NCBI GenBank assembly: GCA_003170825.1 | Contig: PMYL01000041.1 | Location: forward strand, 45,280-109,279 | Length of the DNA stretch: 64,000 bases | From: Acidobacteriaceae bacterium | Lineage (GTDB): Bacteria > Acidobacteriota > Terriglobia > Terriglobales > Acidobacteriaceae | Reading direction: 5' to 3' | In this document: in pieces, positions 35,339 through 44,524 of the stretch | Numbering within the stretch: position 1 is the stretch's first letter | Layout of the letters: each line of letters starts with the position of its first letter | Position numbers and translations under genes: made by a program | Notes under the pieces: model-generated | Database searches by the model: none | Told to the model about the DNA's origin: nothing | The model's input: the letters and a program-made list of their open reading frames with translations, nothing else

Positions 35339-37888
35339 ATGCCCGCCTACTGCGAAGTCGCATTGCCCGTGCCGCTGGACCGCGCGTTCACCTACGCGGT
35401 GCGCGAGGGGCAGCTTCCGCAGCGGGGCGCGCGCGTGATCGTGCCTTTCCGGAAGGAAAAGCTGATCGGGGTGGTCACCGGCCTCAACGCCAAAGCGCCG
35501 CCGGATCTTGAGATCCGCTTCCTTGAGGCGGTGCTGGATGAGGAACCGCTGCTCAGCGACAGCCTGCTCTCGCTGGCCGAGTGGATGGCCCAGTATTACC
35601 TGGCCCCGCTGGGCGAGGTGCTGCGCGGCATGTTGCCGCTCATGGCCGAGGTCCGCCGCACCGTCTACTACCGCATCACCGGCCTGGGCCGCGACGTGCT
35701 GGCGGGAAGCATGGACGGGGACTCGGCAAACTCCCAGGTCCGAAAATCCGGACCCTTCGACAAGCTCAGGGCAGGCTCTGGGGCACCCAGTTTCGCGCAC
35801 AAGGGTACGTCGAAACGGCGCGGGAAGCTCTCTGCCGAAGAGCAGGACCTGGAGCACCGCGTGCTCATCCGTCTGGCCGCGGGCGAGCCGGTCAAAGTCT
35901 CCACGTTGCGCACCGCTACCGCGGCCACGCTGCCGGTCCTCGCCGGCCTGGCGCGCAAAAAATGGATTGTCCGCGAGACCGCCGCCGCCGAGCGCGATGC
36001 GCGCCGGATGGAACGGTTTGCCGTGCTGGTTCCCGAGGCGCGGCTCCCGGCGCTGACTCAGAAGCAGCAGGCCATTCTGGCCGAGCTGGCGGCCTGCGGC
36101 AATGAGCTGCCCCTGGCCGAGCTGCGCCGCAAGGAGTTGCCTTCCTCCACGCTGCAAACCCTCGTCCGGCGCGGCCTTGTCCGCATCGACGAGCGCCCTG
36201 CCGTCTTCCGCCTGGGTGGCCTGCGACCGACCGCATCTCCATTCCTCCTCAATGAGCCGCAGACCGATGCGCTTGCCAGCCTGGCAACGGCTCTCGGGAG
36301 CTTCCATCCCTTTCTACTTCACGGAGTGACTGGTTCAGGCAAAACGGCCGTCTACCTTGCCGCCATGCAGCGCGCGCTCGACCGCGGTCTCTCGTCCATC
36401 CTGCTGGTTCCCGAGATCGGCCTCACGCCGCAGACGGTAGGCCTGCTCGACCAAGCCTTCGGCCAAAAAGTCGCGTTGCTCCATTCCGCGCTCACGCCTG
36501 AGGAGCGCAGCGACCAGTGGCGGCGCATTCGCCGCGGAGACGCGCCCATCGTCGTCGGCACCCGCTCGGCCATCTTTGCCCCCGCGCCCAATCTGGGTTT
36601 GATCCTGGTGGATGAGGAGTACGACCAAAGTTACAAGCAGGAGGAGACGCCGCGCTACAACGCCCGCGACGTGGCCGTGATGCGGGCCAAGCTGGAAGGC
36701 GCGGTGGTGGTGCTGGGCTCGGCCACGCCGTCGCTGGAAAGCTGGCAGAACTCCGCGCAGGGCAAATACACGCGCATCGAGATGCGCGACCGCGTCATGA
36801 ACCGCCCTCTGCCCGAAGTCGAGATTATCGATATGCGGCGCGAATTCCAGGAGACGGGGCAGGAGCAGCTCTTCTCGCGGGCGCTTGTGGAGCAGACGCA
36901 GACTGCCCTGGACCGGGGCGAGCAAGCGCTCATCCTGCTCAACCGCCGCGGCTACTCCTTCGCCGTCATCTGCCGCGCCTGCGGAGAAAAGCTGGAGTGC
37001 CAGAATTGCGCCATCTCGCTCACCCACCACAAGCCGCCGGCAGAAGACGCAGGCGTTGCCCACGCGGGCCAGCGCCTCGAATGCCACTACTGCGGCTACC
37101 GGCGCACCGTGCCCGCCCGCTGCCCCAAGTGCTCGAGCGAGCATCTTTACTATCTTGGCGCGGGATCTCAACAAGGCGAAGAACGGCTGGGCGAGATATT
37201 TCCCTACGCGCGCATCGGCCGCATGGACCGCGACACGGTTCGTGGCCGATCCGATCTCGAACGCCTGCTCGCACGCCTCCACTCCGGCGAGATCAACCTG
37301 CTCGTCGGCACGCAGATGATCGCCAAGGGCCACGATATTCACGGCGTCACGCTGGTGGGCGTCGTCGGCTGCGACTACGCGCTTTCCATGCCCGACTTCC
37401 GCGCCGCGGAGCGCGTCTTCCAGTTGATGACGCAGGTTTCAGGGCGGGCTGGGCGCGGGGAGCTGCCGGGCCGCGTGGTGGTGCAGACCTACTATCCCGA
37501 CCACTACGCGATTCTGGCAGCCAGCAAACACGACTACTTGAGCTTCGTCGAGCGCGAGCTGAAATACCGCCGCTGGATGCACTATCCGCCCTTCGGCGTT
37601 CTGGCCAACGTGCTGGTGCAGTCGCAAAAGCTGGAAGAAGCGGCGGGCTGGTCGGCCGAGCTGGGCAAGTGGTTTCAGAAGGCCGCGCCAGAGGGTGTGC
37701 GCGTGCTCGGCCCCTGCACTGCGCCCATCGCCCGCATCAAGGGCGCCTACCGCTTTCACCTGATTCTGAAAGCAGCGTCACGCAAGGCGCTGAACGTCGC
37801 CCTGCGCGGAATGCTGGCCCACGCCGAAACGAGCGAGATTCCGCGTCGCAACCTGGTGGTGGATGTGGACGCGCTGCGACTGATGTAG
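35339..37888 (+). CDS. priA: Primosomal helicase PriA
   Basis: Restarts stalled replication forks by loading the replisome. The N-terminal DNA-binding domain starts PAYCEVALPVPLDRAFTY. The helicase has Walker A GVTGSGKTAVYL, motif II VDEEYDQSYKQ and motif III GSATPSLESW. Eight zinc-binding Cys follow (CRACGEKLECQNC and CHYCGYRR...CPKC), then SGRAGRGELPGRVVVQT. Two oddities: motif II is DEEY where PriA usually has DEEH, and residues about 127-160 are an insertion matching a dispersed repeat (FDKLRAG). ATG at 35339 is preferred over the TTG at 35330. Length 849 aa exceeds the usual 730-820. Confidence 0.94.
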   Translation: MPAYCEVALPVPLDRAFTYAVREGQLPQRGARVIVPFRKEKLIGVVTGLNAKAPPDLEIRFLEAVLDEEPLLSDSLLSLAEWMAQYYLAPLGEVLRGMLPLMAEVRRTVYYRITGLGRDVLAGSMDGDSANSQVRKSGPFDKLRAGSGAPSFAHKGTSKRRGKLSAEEQDLEHRVLIRLAAGEPVKVSTLRTATAATLPVLAGLARKKWIVRETAAAERDARRMERFAVLVPEARLPALTQKQQAILAELAACGNELPLAELRRKELPSSTLQTLVRRGLVRIDERPAVFRLGGLRPTASPFLLNEPQTDALASLATALGSFHPFLLHGVTGSGKTAVYLAAMQRALDRGLSSILLVPEIGLTPQTVGLLDQAFGQKVALLHSALTPEERSDQWRRIRRGDAPIVVGTRSAIFAPAPNLGLILVDEEYDQSYKQEETPRYNARDVAVMRAKLEGAVVVLGSATPSLESWQNSAQGKYTRIEMRDRVMNRPLPEVEIIDMRREFQETGQEQLFSRALVEQTQTALDRGEQALILLNRRGYSFAVICRACGEKLECQNCAISLTHHKPPAEDAGVAHAGQRLECHYCGYRRTVPARCPKCSSEHLYYLGAGSQQGEERLGEIFPYARIGRMDRDTVRGRSDLERLLARLHSGEINLLVGTQMIAKGHDIHGVTLVGVVGCDYALSMPDFRAAERVFQLMTQVSGRAGRGELPGRVVVQTYYPDHYAILAASKHDYLSFVERELKYRRWMHYPPFGVLANVLVQSQKLEEAAGWSAELGKWFQKAAPEGVRVLGPCTAPIARIKGAYRFHLILKAASRKALNVALRGMLAHAETSEIPRRNLVVDVDALRLM
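35745..35795 (+). repeat. Repeat element within priA coding sequence
   Basis: CCTTCGACAAGCTCAGGGCA and the adjoining GGCTCTGGGGCACCCAG are the familiar dispersed repeat read as FDKLRAGS. It is in frame and does not stop translation. Its last bases resemble the end of family A hairpins. Confidence 0.65.
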
Positions 37889-37895
37889 GCGCGAA

Positions 37896-37957
37896 TCCCA
37901 CCCTAGCCGCAAAAATCCGCCGCAGTCCGCCGCGGTGGAGCGAGGGTGGGGCACCCA
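37896..37957 (-). repeat. Intergenic hairpin element, family A (inverted)
   Basis: TCCCACCCTAGCCGC to GCGAGGGTGGGGCACCC, enclosing an inner GC-rich palindrome. It lies between the convergent priA and HU genes and could act as their shared terminator. Confidence 0.75.
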
Positions 37958-37963
37958 GCGTCC

Positions 37964-38254
37964 TTACTTGGTGGGCGCCACGCCGGTCTCCAGCGTGTGG
38001 AGTTCCTTGCCCGGCTTGAAGCGCACCGCCTTGCCGGGGGTTATGCTGACTTCGGTGCCGGTGCGGGGATTGCGGCCGATGCCGGTTTTGCGGGCGCGGA
38101 CGCTGAAGACGCCGAATCCGCGCAGTTCGATGCGCTCACCGGCGGCAAGAGCCTGCTTGAGGCCCTCGAATACCGTATCCACCGCGGCCTCCGCCTTGGT
38201 GCGGGGCAGGCCCGTGCGCTCGATTACATGATGGACGATGTTCTGCTTAATCAA
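37964..38254 (-). CDS. HU/IHF-type nucleoid protein
   Basis: A 96-residue DNA-bending protein. The N-terminal helices (KQNIVHHVIERTGLPRTKAEAAVDTVFEGL) are followed by the DNA-binding arm IELRGFGVFSVRARKTGIGRNPRTG and the conserved AVRFKPGKEL. The length and the GFGVF/GRNPRTG pattern fit both HU and IHF. It probably coats and bends chromosomal DNA. It is divergent from the dcd remnant. Confidence 0.95.
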   Translation of the reverse strand: MIKQNIVHHVIERTGLPRTKAEAAVDTVFEGLKQALAAGERIELRGFGVFSVRARKTGIGRNPRTGTEVSITPGKAVRFKPGKELHTLETGVAPTK

Positions 38255-38542
38255 AGGAGTACCCTCGTTAGCCCGACTGAAATGACTGTACTACGCCCTG
38301 CGGGGTTGATGCTACAGATTTTGCTGGAATTATGGAATTTCGGAATTGCCAGCGCCCAGCTTTCCCCCTGAGGAAAAGCCGGCCGTTGCGCCTCGGGCAG
38401 TCCCCCCTCCGGTGGCAGGTAGTAACCCAATTGTGCCATTGTCAATTGCCGGCGCCTTGCGTACAATGATTTTTCTGGTTTGAGCGGAAAACCAGCTATT
38501 TTTTCTCCGGATAGGAAAAAATCAGCCTGGATCAGGAGAGGC

Positions 38543-38909
38543 ATGTCGATTCAGAGCGACCGTTGGATTCGGGAACAGGCCATCAAAAACCGGATGATCG
38601 AGCCTTTCAGTGAGACGCAGGTGGCCGAGGGCGTCATCTCCTATGGCCTCTCCTCCTATGGCTATGACCTCCGGGTCTCCGATGAATTCAAGATTTTTAC
38701 CAATGTGAACCGCGCCATTCGAGCCGGAGTGGGAGGGTTTCGCGACACTCGAAATCTCCAACACCACCCGCCTGCCAGCCAGGGTTTACGCCAACGAAGG
38801 GCTGTGCCGGATTCTGTTTTTCCGCTCCGGCGAGGCCTGCGAGATCAGTTACGCCGATCGCAAGGGCCAATATCAGAAACAACAGGGAATCGTTCTTCCC
38901 AGGCTTTAG
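38543..38909 (+). pseudogene. dcd: dCTP deaminase remnant with internal deletion
   Basis: The first 57 codons read as the Dcd N-terminus ([20 protein letters not shown], then [24 protein letters not shown]). From 38718, one frame over, the C-terminus resumes as [29 protein letters not shown] and QQGIVLPRL with a TAG at 38907-38909. The part between, about 75 residues with the catalytic Glu and the STYARCG loop, is gone, and the frame is lost. This is a deletion of roughly 220 bases. The enzyme makes dUMP precursor, so another dcd or dCMP route should exist elsewhere in the genome. Confidence 0.88.
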
Positions 38910-39038
38910 GGGTAGTTGCAGGCAAGACTGGTTGAGGTGGTTTTTCAAAGCAGTAATTTTTTCGGCGATGCGGACCATGCGTGCTCCGGTCGCTATACCG
39001 GGCCCAGTCTTTCTGCCAATTGACGGGGGGGAAGCAAG

Positions 39039-39791
39039 ATGTCTTCGATTCGCATTCCTGACCCAATCCGGATCGGTTTGGTCTCAGATGAACCCATCCG
39101 CCTTGCTGGACTCGCCAGCATCTTCGACCAACCTGCCCAGAAGGGCCACGCCCAGCTCATCCCGGTTATCGGGAGCCCGGAAGAGCTGCTGCACGGCTCC
39201 GGCCTGGAGTATCTCGTTATCGACCTGAGTTCCTCGTCCACCGGCTTGGCCATTCTGGACGCCATTCGCCGGGCGCGTCCCGGCATCAAGCAAATCGTCA
39301 TTGGTCCGCAAGGGAACGACGAACTGGTTCTGGAATCGATCGTTGCCGGCGCCAGGGCCTACCTCGATCCGAGTGCCGGGCCTGAAACGGTGCGGCAGGC
39401 CATCGAGGTGGTCACCAGCGGCTCCATCTGGGCGCCGCGCCGGCTGCTCTCCAAACTCATCGACAGGCTGCTCAAGGTCCCCGATTCCAGCCTCACCAAC
39501 GCCAACCCCCACTTGACCGGCCGCGAGCACCAGGTGCTGGACCTGCTCCTGATGGCCCATTCCAATCGCGAGATAGCCCGTCAGTTGGGCATCGAGGAGC
39601 GCACCGTGAAGGCCCATGTGGGCCGCCTCATGCGCAAGACCGGCGCGGACAACCGGATTGAGCTCTCCATGCGTACCCTGAATGCTTCCATGGTTCCGGG
39701 CGCCGGTATCGCGGATCGCCGTCAGGGGGAACGCCGCCGGGGTGATCGCCACCAGGATTCGGAGCCGCTGGCGCTCGTTACTTATGAGTAA
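39039..39791 (+). CDS. NarL/LuxR-type regulator with a degenerate receiver
   Basis: A 250-residue protein. The N-terminal receiver-like domain (about 10-130) keeps an acidic pair (Asp17, Glu18) and Asp62 in LVIDLSS, but the conserved receiver Lys is missing (AYLDPSAGP where YLxK is expected). Phosphorylation-dependent switching is therefore doubtful. The C-terminal LuxR HTH is intact: LTGREHQVLDLLLMAHSNRE and IARQLGIEERTVKAHVGRLMRKTG. A basic tail (DRRQGERRRGDRH) ends it. No kinase adjoins. The start follows a run of G residues serving as ribosome-binding site. Confidence 0.85.
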   Translation: MSSIRIPDPIRIGLVSDEPIRLAGLASIFDQPAQKGHAQLIPVIGSPEELLHGSGLEYLVIDLSSSSTGLAILDAIRRARPGIKQIVIGPQGNDELVLESIVAGARAYLDPSAGPETVRQAIEVVTSGSIWAPRRLLSKLIDRLLKVPDSSLTNANPHLTGREHQVLDLLLMAHSNREIARQLGIEERTVKAHVGRLMRKTGADNRIELSMRTLNASMVPGAGIADRRQGERRRGDRHQDSEPLALVTYE

Positions 39792-39889
39792 ACACGCTAG
39801 GTTACTTTAGTCCCCACTTCTTCCGTACTCTTGTGTTAAGTACGCGTTTTCAACAGACTTGTTAACAGAAACAACGCAGATCTGGGGAA

Positions 39890-39941
39890 AGGAGTTCCCA
39901 GGCAGCATGTTTTCCATGAAGCCTGGGAACTCCTCTTTTTC
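39890..39941 (+). terminator. Rho-independent terminator
   Basis: AGGAGTTCCCAGGC (39890-39903) pairs with GCCTGGGAACTCCT (39921-39934), with a further short inner stem, and CTTTTT follows. It lies 99 bases after the LuxR-type gene. The 338-base gap (39792-40129) otherwise shows no gene. Confidence 0.85.
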
Positions 39942-40129
39942 GTTTTTTCGCTGCTCAGCACGAAAAACGGCTCCTTTCCAGACCCATTCAGCCCTCCCCT
40001 ACATCCATCGATGCATCGGGGAAACGAGCGTGGGTCATTCGCTCCCGATTTCGTCGCTCCGCCACCGATGCGGTACGCTGTTGCAGGATGCCCCGGCGTT
40101 GTGGGGCGGGGAGTGGGAAGGACTCGGAT

Positions 40130-40819
40130 ATGAGAAAGACAATTGCTTCGATCTGCCTCTGTTTCATCGTCACATGCACCGCCGCAGCCTCGACGCGGGA
40201 GGATTTGCAGGCCCGGATTGACGCCGCCAAGCTGGTCCTGGACCAGATCATGAATGCTCAGGACAAGAGCATTCCGTTCAATATTCTGCAGCAGGCGACG
40301 TGCGTGGGCGTGGTCCCTGGAATGAAGAAGGGAGCCTTCCTGGTGGGCGTACAGTACGGCCAGGGCGTGGTCACCTGCCGCACCGGCCACGGCTGGAGCG
40401 CGCCGGTCTTCATTCGCATGGCCGGCGGCTCATTCGGCTTCCAGTTCGGCGGCCAGTCCACTGACCTGGTCCTGGTTGCGGTGAACGACCGCGGCTTCCA
40501 GGACCTGCTCAAGAGCAGGTTCAAGATCGGCGGCGATGCGGCAGCCTCGGCCGGCCCCGTGGGCCGCAACACCCAGGCCGCCACCGACTGGAGGATGAAC
40601 GCCGAGCTGCTCACCTACTCGCGCAGCAAGGGGCTCTTTGCCGGCGTCGATCTGGACGGCACCAGCGTGACCCATAACGCCGAGGACACCGAGCTTTACT
40701 TCGGCCAGGCGCACAGCTTCGAGTCGGTTCTGAAGGGCGACGTCGAAGTTCCTGCGGGAGCAGTACCGTTTGTTCGCGCCGTGGCGCAATACTTCGTCCA
40801 GGCCAAAAACCGCAAGTAG
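40130..40819 (+). CDS. SYLF/YSC84-domain secreted protein
   Basis: A 229-residue protein with a signal peptide (about 1-20). The remainder is a SYLF (Ysc84) domain: QATCVGVVPGMKKGAFLVG, YGQGVVTCR, GGSFGFQFGGQSTDLVLV and the end SKGLFAGVDLDGTSV. SYLF domains bind phosphoinositides or other lipids in eukaryotes; bacterial members are exported and of unknown role. It may associate with the envelope. The ATG at 40130 is the only start giving a signal peptide. Confidence 0.88.
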   Translation: MRKTIASICLCFIVTCTAAASTREDLQARIDAAKLVLDQIMNAQDKSIPFNILQQATCVGVVPGMKKGAFLVGVQYGQGVVTCRTGHGWSAPVFIRMAGGSFGFQFGGQSTDLVLVAVNDRGFQDLLKSRFKIGGDAAASAGPVGRNTQAATDWRMNAELLTYSRSKGLFAGVDLDGTSVTHNAEDTELYFGQAHSFESVLKGDVEVPAGAVPFVRAVAQYFVQAKNRK

Positions 40820-40833
40820 CCGCAAACCGAGGC

Positions 40834-40862
40834 CCCCGGCGAGCGATCTTTACTCGCTGGGG
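40834..40862. repeat. Intergenic hairpin element, family B
   Basis: CCCCGGCGAG, loop CGATCTTTA, CTCGCTGGGG. It is closely similar to the copy at 61653-61687, including the loop. Confidence 0.7.
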
Positions 40863-40922
40863 TGGAAAGCGGGGCGGAAAGCGAGCCGCATCGAAAGGCT
40901 AAACTGATCTTTGCCTTCAACG

Positions 40923-41837
40923 ATGCGGGAAAACCCAATGCGGGAGAATTTGGAGTATTGGCTGGTCCTTGCCGTGGCGCGCAGCCTGGGGCGCATGCCG
41001 CGCGGGCTGGCGCGCCTGCTGGCCGGTGGGCTCGCCTTCGCCGTCTACTGGTCCTTTGGCCGTCTGCGCCGCGTCGGCGTGCGCAACCTTGAGCTGGCCC
41101 TCCCCGAACTTCCCATTGACGAACGGAACCGCATCCTGCGCGGCGTCTACATCCATCTCGGCTGGCAACTGGTCGAGTTCTGCCGCATGGCTCGCTACAC
41201 CGCCGAAAACATCCAGGGCTGGATGCGCACCGAGGGACTGGACAACTATCTTGCGGCGCAGGCCCGCGGCAAAGGGGTGCTGGTCGTCACCGGCCACCTT
41301 GGCGCATGGGAGCTCTCCGGCTTTTACCACTCACTGATGGGCCACACCATGGGCGTGGTCATTCGCCGGCTCGATAACCGCCGGCTGGACAAACTCGTCA
41401 ACGACAACCGCTGCCTGCACGGCAACCGCATGATCCACAAGGACGACTTCGGCCGCGGCCTGCTCACCGCCATGCGCGCCGGCCAGACGGTCGCGATTCT
41501 CATGGATACCAACATGACCCCGCCGCAAGGCGCCTTCGTGAAGTTCTTCGGTCTGGACGCCTGCACCGCCACCGGCCTGGCCCACATGGCGCGCAAGACC
41601 GGCGCCGCCGTGCTGCCGGGCTTCATGCTGTGGGAGCCCGGCGAACGCCGCTACGTTCTCCACTTCGGCCCTGAGATCGAGATTCCGCGCACCGACGACG
41701 CAGCCGCAGACATTCTCGCCGCTACTCAGCTTTGTACTTCTGCTATCGAATCCTGGATTCGGCGCTATCCTGACCAGTGGCTATGGATTCATCGGCGATG
41801 GAAGACCAGGCCGGTTGGAGAGCCGGGACTCTACTGA
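40923..41837 (+). CDS. LpxL/HtrB-like lipid A acyltransferase
   Basis: A roughly 304-residue membrane acyltransferase. A hydrophobic helix occupies about 15-40. The catalytic motif is VVTGHLGAWELSGF (His and Glu of the HX4D/E family), followed by RPLDN-like VVIRRLDNRRLD, ILMDTNMTPPQGAFVKFFG and the C-terminal WIRRYPDQWLWIHRRWKTRP. LpxL enzymes add a secondary acyl chain to lipid A. It is directly upstream (nine bases) of lpxD, supporting lipid A work. The start could be 40923 or 40938; neither has a strong ribosome-binding site. Confidence 0.9.
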   Translation: MRENPMRENLEYWLVLAVARSLGRMPRGLARLLAGGLAFAVYWSFGRLRRVGVRNLELALPELPIDERNRILRGVYIHLGWQLVEFCRMARYTAENIQGWMRTEGLDNYLAAQARGKGVLVVTGHLGAWELSGFYHSLMGHTMGVVIRRLDNRRLDKLVNDNRCLHGNRMIHKDDFGRGLLTAMRAGQTVAILMDTNMTPPQGAFVKFFGLDACTATGLAHMARKTGAAVLPGFMLWEPGERRYVLHFGPEIEIPRTDDAAADILAATQLCTSAIESWIRRYPDQWLWIHRRWKTRPVGEPGLY

Positions 41838-41846
41838 GGAGAAACC

Positions 41847-42908
41847 ATGAAGCTGGGCGAACTGGTCGAAATCCTGGGCGGCAAACTGGTGCAGGGAAGT
41901 CCTGAAATCCCTCTTGCCGGAGTGAACTCTTCCGCGTTGGCCGGTCCCTCTGAATTGGCATTTGCCGAGGACGCATCTTCCGCTGTCGAAGCTCTGGCCA
42001 GCAATGCCGGAGCGGTTGTTCTGCGGGCTGGCAGCGCGGAATCTTATGCGAAGAACAAGTGCTTCGTCGAGACCGATCAGCCGCGCCTCTGGTTTGCGCG
42101 CGCGGCCAAGCTCCTCACGCCCGCGCCGCCCGCAGCCGGGATCCATCCAACCGCGGTGATCGGCCCACATTCGGAACTCGGGCCGGAGGTCACCATCGGT
42201 CCCGGAGCCATCATCTGCGAAGATGCATCCATCGGCGCCGGAACCCGCATCGAAGCAGGCGCGGTCGTCGGCCAGGGCGTCCGCATCGGCGAGTACTGCC
42301 GCATCTACCCCCGCGCTGTCCTCTATCCCGGAACCACACTCGGCAATCGCGTCGTCGTCCATGCGGGCGTGGTCCTTGGCGCGGACGGCTTCGGCTACGT
42401 GCGCGATCCCGCCACTGGTGCCTACACGCAGTTCCCGCAGCAGGGAACGCTGCTCATCGAAGACGACGTCGAGATCGGCGCCAACTCCACCATCGACCGC
42501 GGCGCTCTCAGGCAGACAAGAATCGGCCGGGGAACCAAGATGGACAACCTGGTCCACATCGGCCACAACTGCGATATCGGCGAGGACGTGATCCTGGTCG
42601 CCCTCGCCGGCATCTCCGGCTCCTGCACGGTGGGCAACGGCGCGGTCATCGCCGGCCAGGTGGGCATCGGCGACCACGCCCACATCGGCCCCGGCGTCAT
42701 TCTCGGCGGCCAGGCAGGCGTCCTCAGCGGCAAAACGGTCACCAACGAGGGCCTCAAGCCCGGAACCGTCCTGTGGGGCACACCGGCCCGTCCGCTCCAG
42801 CAGGTTCTGCGCGAGCTGGCCGTCCTCGCCCGCCTCGCAAGGGGCACGCGCAAGGCGGCGGACAGGGATCGGGGATCAGGGATCAGGGATCAGGGGCCGG
42901 AGGATTAG
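41847..42908 (+). CDS. lpxD: UDP-3-O-acylglucosamine N-acyltransferase LpxD
   Basis: Third step of lipid A synthesis. The N-terminal uridine-binding domain (about 1-100) precedes a left-handed beta-helix of hexapeptide repeats (about 105-310). The catalytic His lies in [20 protein letters not shown]-terminal helix follows, then an unusual tail ([15 protein letters not shown]) encoded by a short GGGATCA repeat, which probably lengthened the gene. Start GGAG-preceded ATG at 41847. Confidence 0.95.
   Translation: MKLGELVEILGGKLVQGSPEIPLAGVNSSALAGPSELAFAEDASSAVEALASNAGAVVLRAGSAESYAKNKCFVETDQPRLWFARAAKLLTPAPPAAGIHPTAVIGPHSELGPEVTIGPGAIICEDASIGAGTRIEAGAVVGQGVRIGEYCRIYPRAVLYPGTTLGNRVVVHAGVVLGADGFGYVRDPATGAYTQFPQQGTLLIEDDVEIGANSTIDRGALRQTRIGRGTKMDNLVHIGHNCDIGEDVILVALAGISGSCTVGNGAVIAGQVGIGDHAHIGPGVILGGQAGVLSGKTVTNEGLKPGTVLWGTPARPLQQVLRELAVLARLARGTRKAADRDRGSGIRDQGPED
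42868..42895 (+). repeat. Short direct repeat (GGGATCA units)
   Basis: Three to four copies of GGGATCA(G) at the end of lpxD. A reverse-oriented relative (TGACCCC units) lies at 53742-53757 after pstS. Confidence 0.6.
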
Positions 42909-43152
42909 TGACAACGGCGATCATCGTCGCAGACGACAGCGGACGGGGCGTGGTCAAGACCGCGCTGGCCTGGGGCCTGATTGCCGCGCTGCCCGAGTTC
43001 CGCTGGACGGCCGTCAGGATCGCCAGCCTCCGCGCGCCGTCTCTTGTCGTGCGGAATTGGAGCGGCGCCCGGACACGCCCTGGTTGGAAACCACCATCCC
43101 GGAGCGGCGTCTCGGTCAAGAACAGCATCCAACACAGATCAGGAGGAATTCC

Positions 43153-44166
43153 ATGGACCGGCGAGACTTTTTGAGAACGGCGACAACCGCGGCCGGGTTG
43201 GCCGCCACCGAGCAACTGTTGATGCCCATGCTGCATGGGGAGGTAAAGAGGCTGGAGAGCGACGGCATGATCTATCGCACACTGGGCCGCACCGGGGAAC
43301 GGATATCGGCCATCGGACTCGGCGGCTTTCACATCGGCATTCCAGCGCTCCAGGAGCAGCAATCCACTCAACTGATCCGCAGAGCCATCGACCATGGAAT
43401 CACCTTCCTGGACAACTGTTGGGACTACAACGACGGGGTCAGCGAAATCCGCATGGGCAAGGCGCTCGAAGACGGGTACCGGAACAAGGTCTTCCTCATG
43501 ACCAAGATCGACGGCCGGACCAAGGCCGCCGCGGCGCGTCAGATCAACGAATCGTTGCGGCGGCTCGAGACCGACTACGTCGACCTGATGCAATTTCATG
43601 AGGTGATCCGGCTGGAGGACCCGGACCGGATCTTCGCCGAGGGTGGCGCGATGGAGGCCATGCTCGAAGCCAGGCAGGCGGGCAAAGTACGCTACATCGG
43701 CTTCACCGGCCACAAGGACCCGCTGGTCCACCTGCGCATGTTGGAGATTGCGCGCAAGCACCAATTCCGGTTTGACACCGTGCAGATGCCGCTGAACGTG
43801 ATGGACGCGCACTTTCGCAGCTTCACCCACCAGGTGCTGCCGGTGCTCACACAGGAGGGCATCGGCGTATTGGGCATGAAGGGATTGGGCGACCCCTATA
43901 TTCTCAATAGCAAGACGGTTACGCCCATCGAGTGTCTGCACTATTGCCTGAACCTGCCGGTTTCCGTGCAGATTACCGGGATCAACAGCGAGGCGATTTT
44001 GAATCAGGCCCTGGAGGCGGCGCGGACCTTTCGTCCCTTGTCTTCCGCGGAGGTGGCCAGCCTGCTGGAGCGCACCCGGCCCAAGGCGCAGGAAGGCGAG
44101 TTCGAGTTGTACAAGACCACCAGCCACTTCGACGGAACGGCGCACAAGCCCGAGATGCTGGGCTGA
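43153..44166 (+). CDS. Tat-exported aldo/keto reductase
   Basis: A 337-residue oxidoreductase. The twin-arginine signal is MDRRDFLRTATTAAGLAA. The AKR barrel follows: TYRTLGRTGERISAIGLGG-like start, the catalytic Tyr/Lys region LDNCWDYNDGVSE and LMTKIDGR, and the His motif DLMQFHEV. A clear AGGAGG (43141-43146) precedes the ATG. The presence of a Tat leader suggests it is folded in the cytoplasm and works in the periplasm or at the membrane, possibly a cofactor-loaded enzyme. Upstream, 42909-43152 contains no gene I trust. Confidence 0.9.
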   Translation: MDRRDFLRTATTAAGLAATEQLLMPMLHGEVKRLESDGMIYRTLGRTGERISAIGLGGFHIGIPALQEQQSTQLIRRAIDHGITFLDNCWDYNDGVSEIRMGKALEDGYRNKVFLMTKIDGRTKAAAARQINESLRRLETDYVDLMQFHEVIRLEDPDRIFAEGGAMEAMLEARQAGKVRYIGFTGHKDPLVHLRMLEIARKHQFRFDTVQMPLNVMDAHFRSFTHQVLPVLTQEGIGVLGMKGLGDPYILNSKTVTPIECLHYCLNLPVSVQITGINSEAILNQALEAARTFRPLSSAEVASLLERTRPKAQEGEFELYKTTSHFDGTAHKPEMLG

Positions 44167-44223
44167 AGCGGCTTTCAGATGCACAGGGGGAATCGAAAAC
44201 CAGTGCAGGGCGGATTCTACTCC

Positions 44224-44255
44224 GCACCCAGCGGCGGAGCCCTGTCGCTGGGTGC
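44224..44255. terminator. Hairpin between convergent genes
   Basis: GCACCCAGCG (44224-44233) and CGCTGGGTGC (44246-44255) form a perfect 10-bp stem. It may terminate both the reductase gene and xseB; no T run follows. It shares sequence with family B hairpins. Confidence 0.55.
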
Positions 44256-44291
44256 CCCGGCTTCCGCCTCAGGGGCGAAGACTCCATCACT

Positions 44292-44519
44292 TCAGAACGG
44301 CTTTTCGGTCAAAAACGGCTCCGGCTTGAGCGAGCCGTCGCGCTGCTTCACCAGCATCTGCACCTTGCCCTCGGCCGCGTCCAGCTCTTGCTTGCAGGCC
44401 GCAGACAGCCCCACCCCCTCCTCGAAGAGCTTGAGCGACTCCTCCAGGGCCAGGTCGCCCTTTTCCAGTTGATCGACGATGGTTTCCAGCTTCTTGAGCG
44501 ATTCTTCAAACGAGGGCAT
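44292..44519 (-). CDS. xseB: Exodeoxyribonuclease VII small subunit
   Basis: A 75-residue subunit. The full family pattern [35 protein letters not shown] is present, then [15 protein letters not shown]. It binds XseA; the complex degrades single-stranded DNA to oligonucleotides. It begins five bases after the methyltransferase/MTHFR gene in the same direction, so the two are an operon. xseA is not nearby. Confidence 0.95.
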   Translation of the reverse strand: MPSFEESLKKLETIVDQLEKGDLALEESLKLFEEGVGLSAACKQELDAAEGKVQMLVKQRDGSLKPEPFLTEKPF

Positions 44520-44524
44520 GGCGG

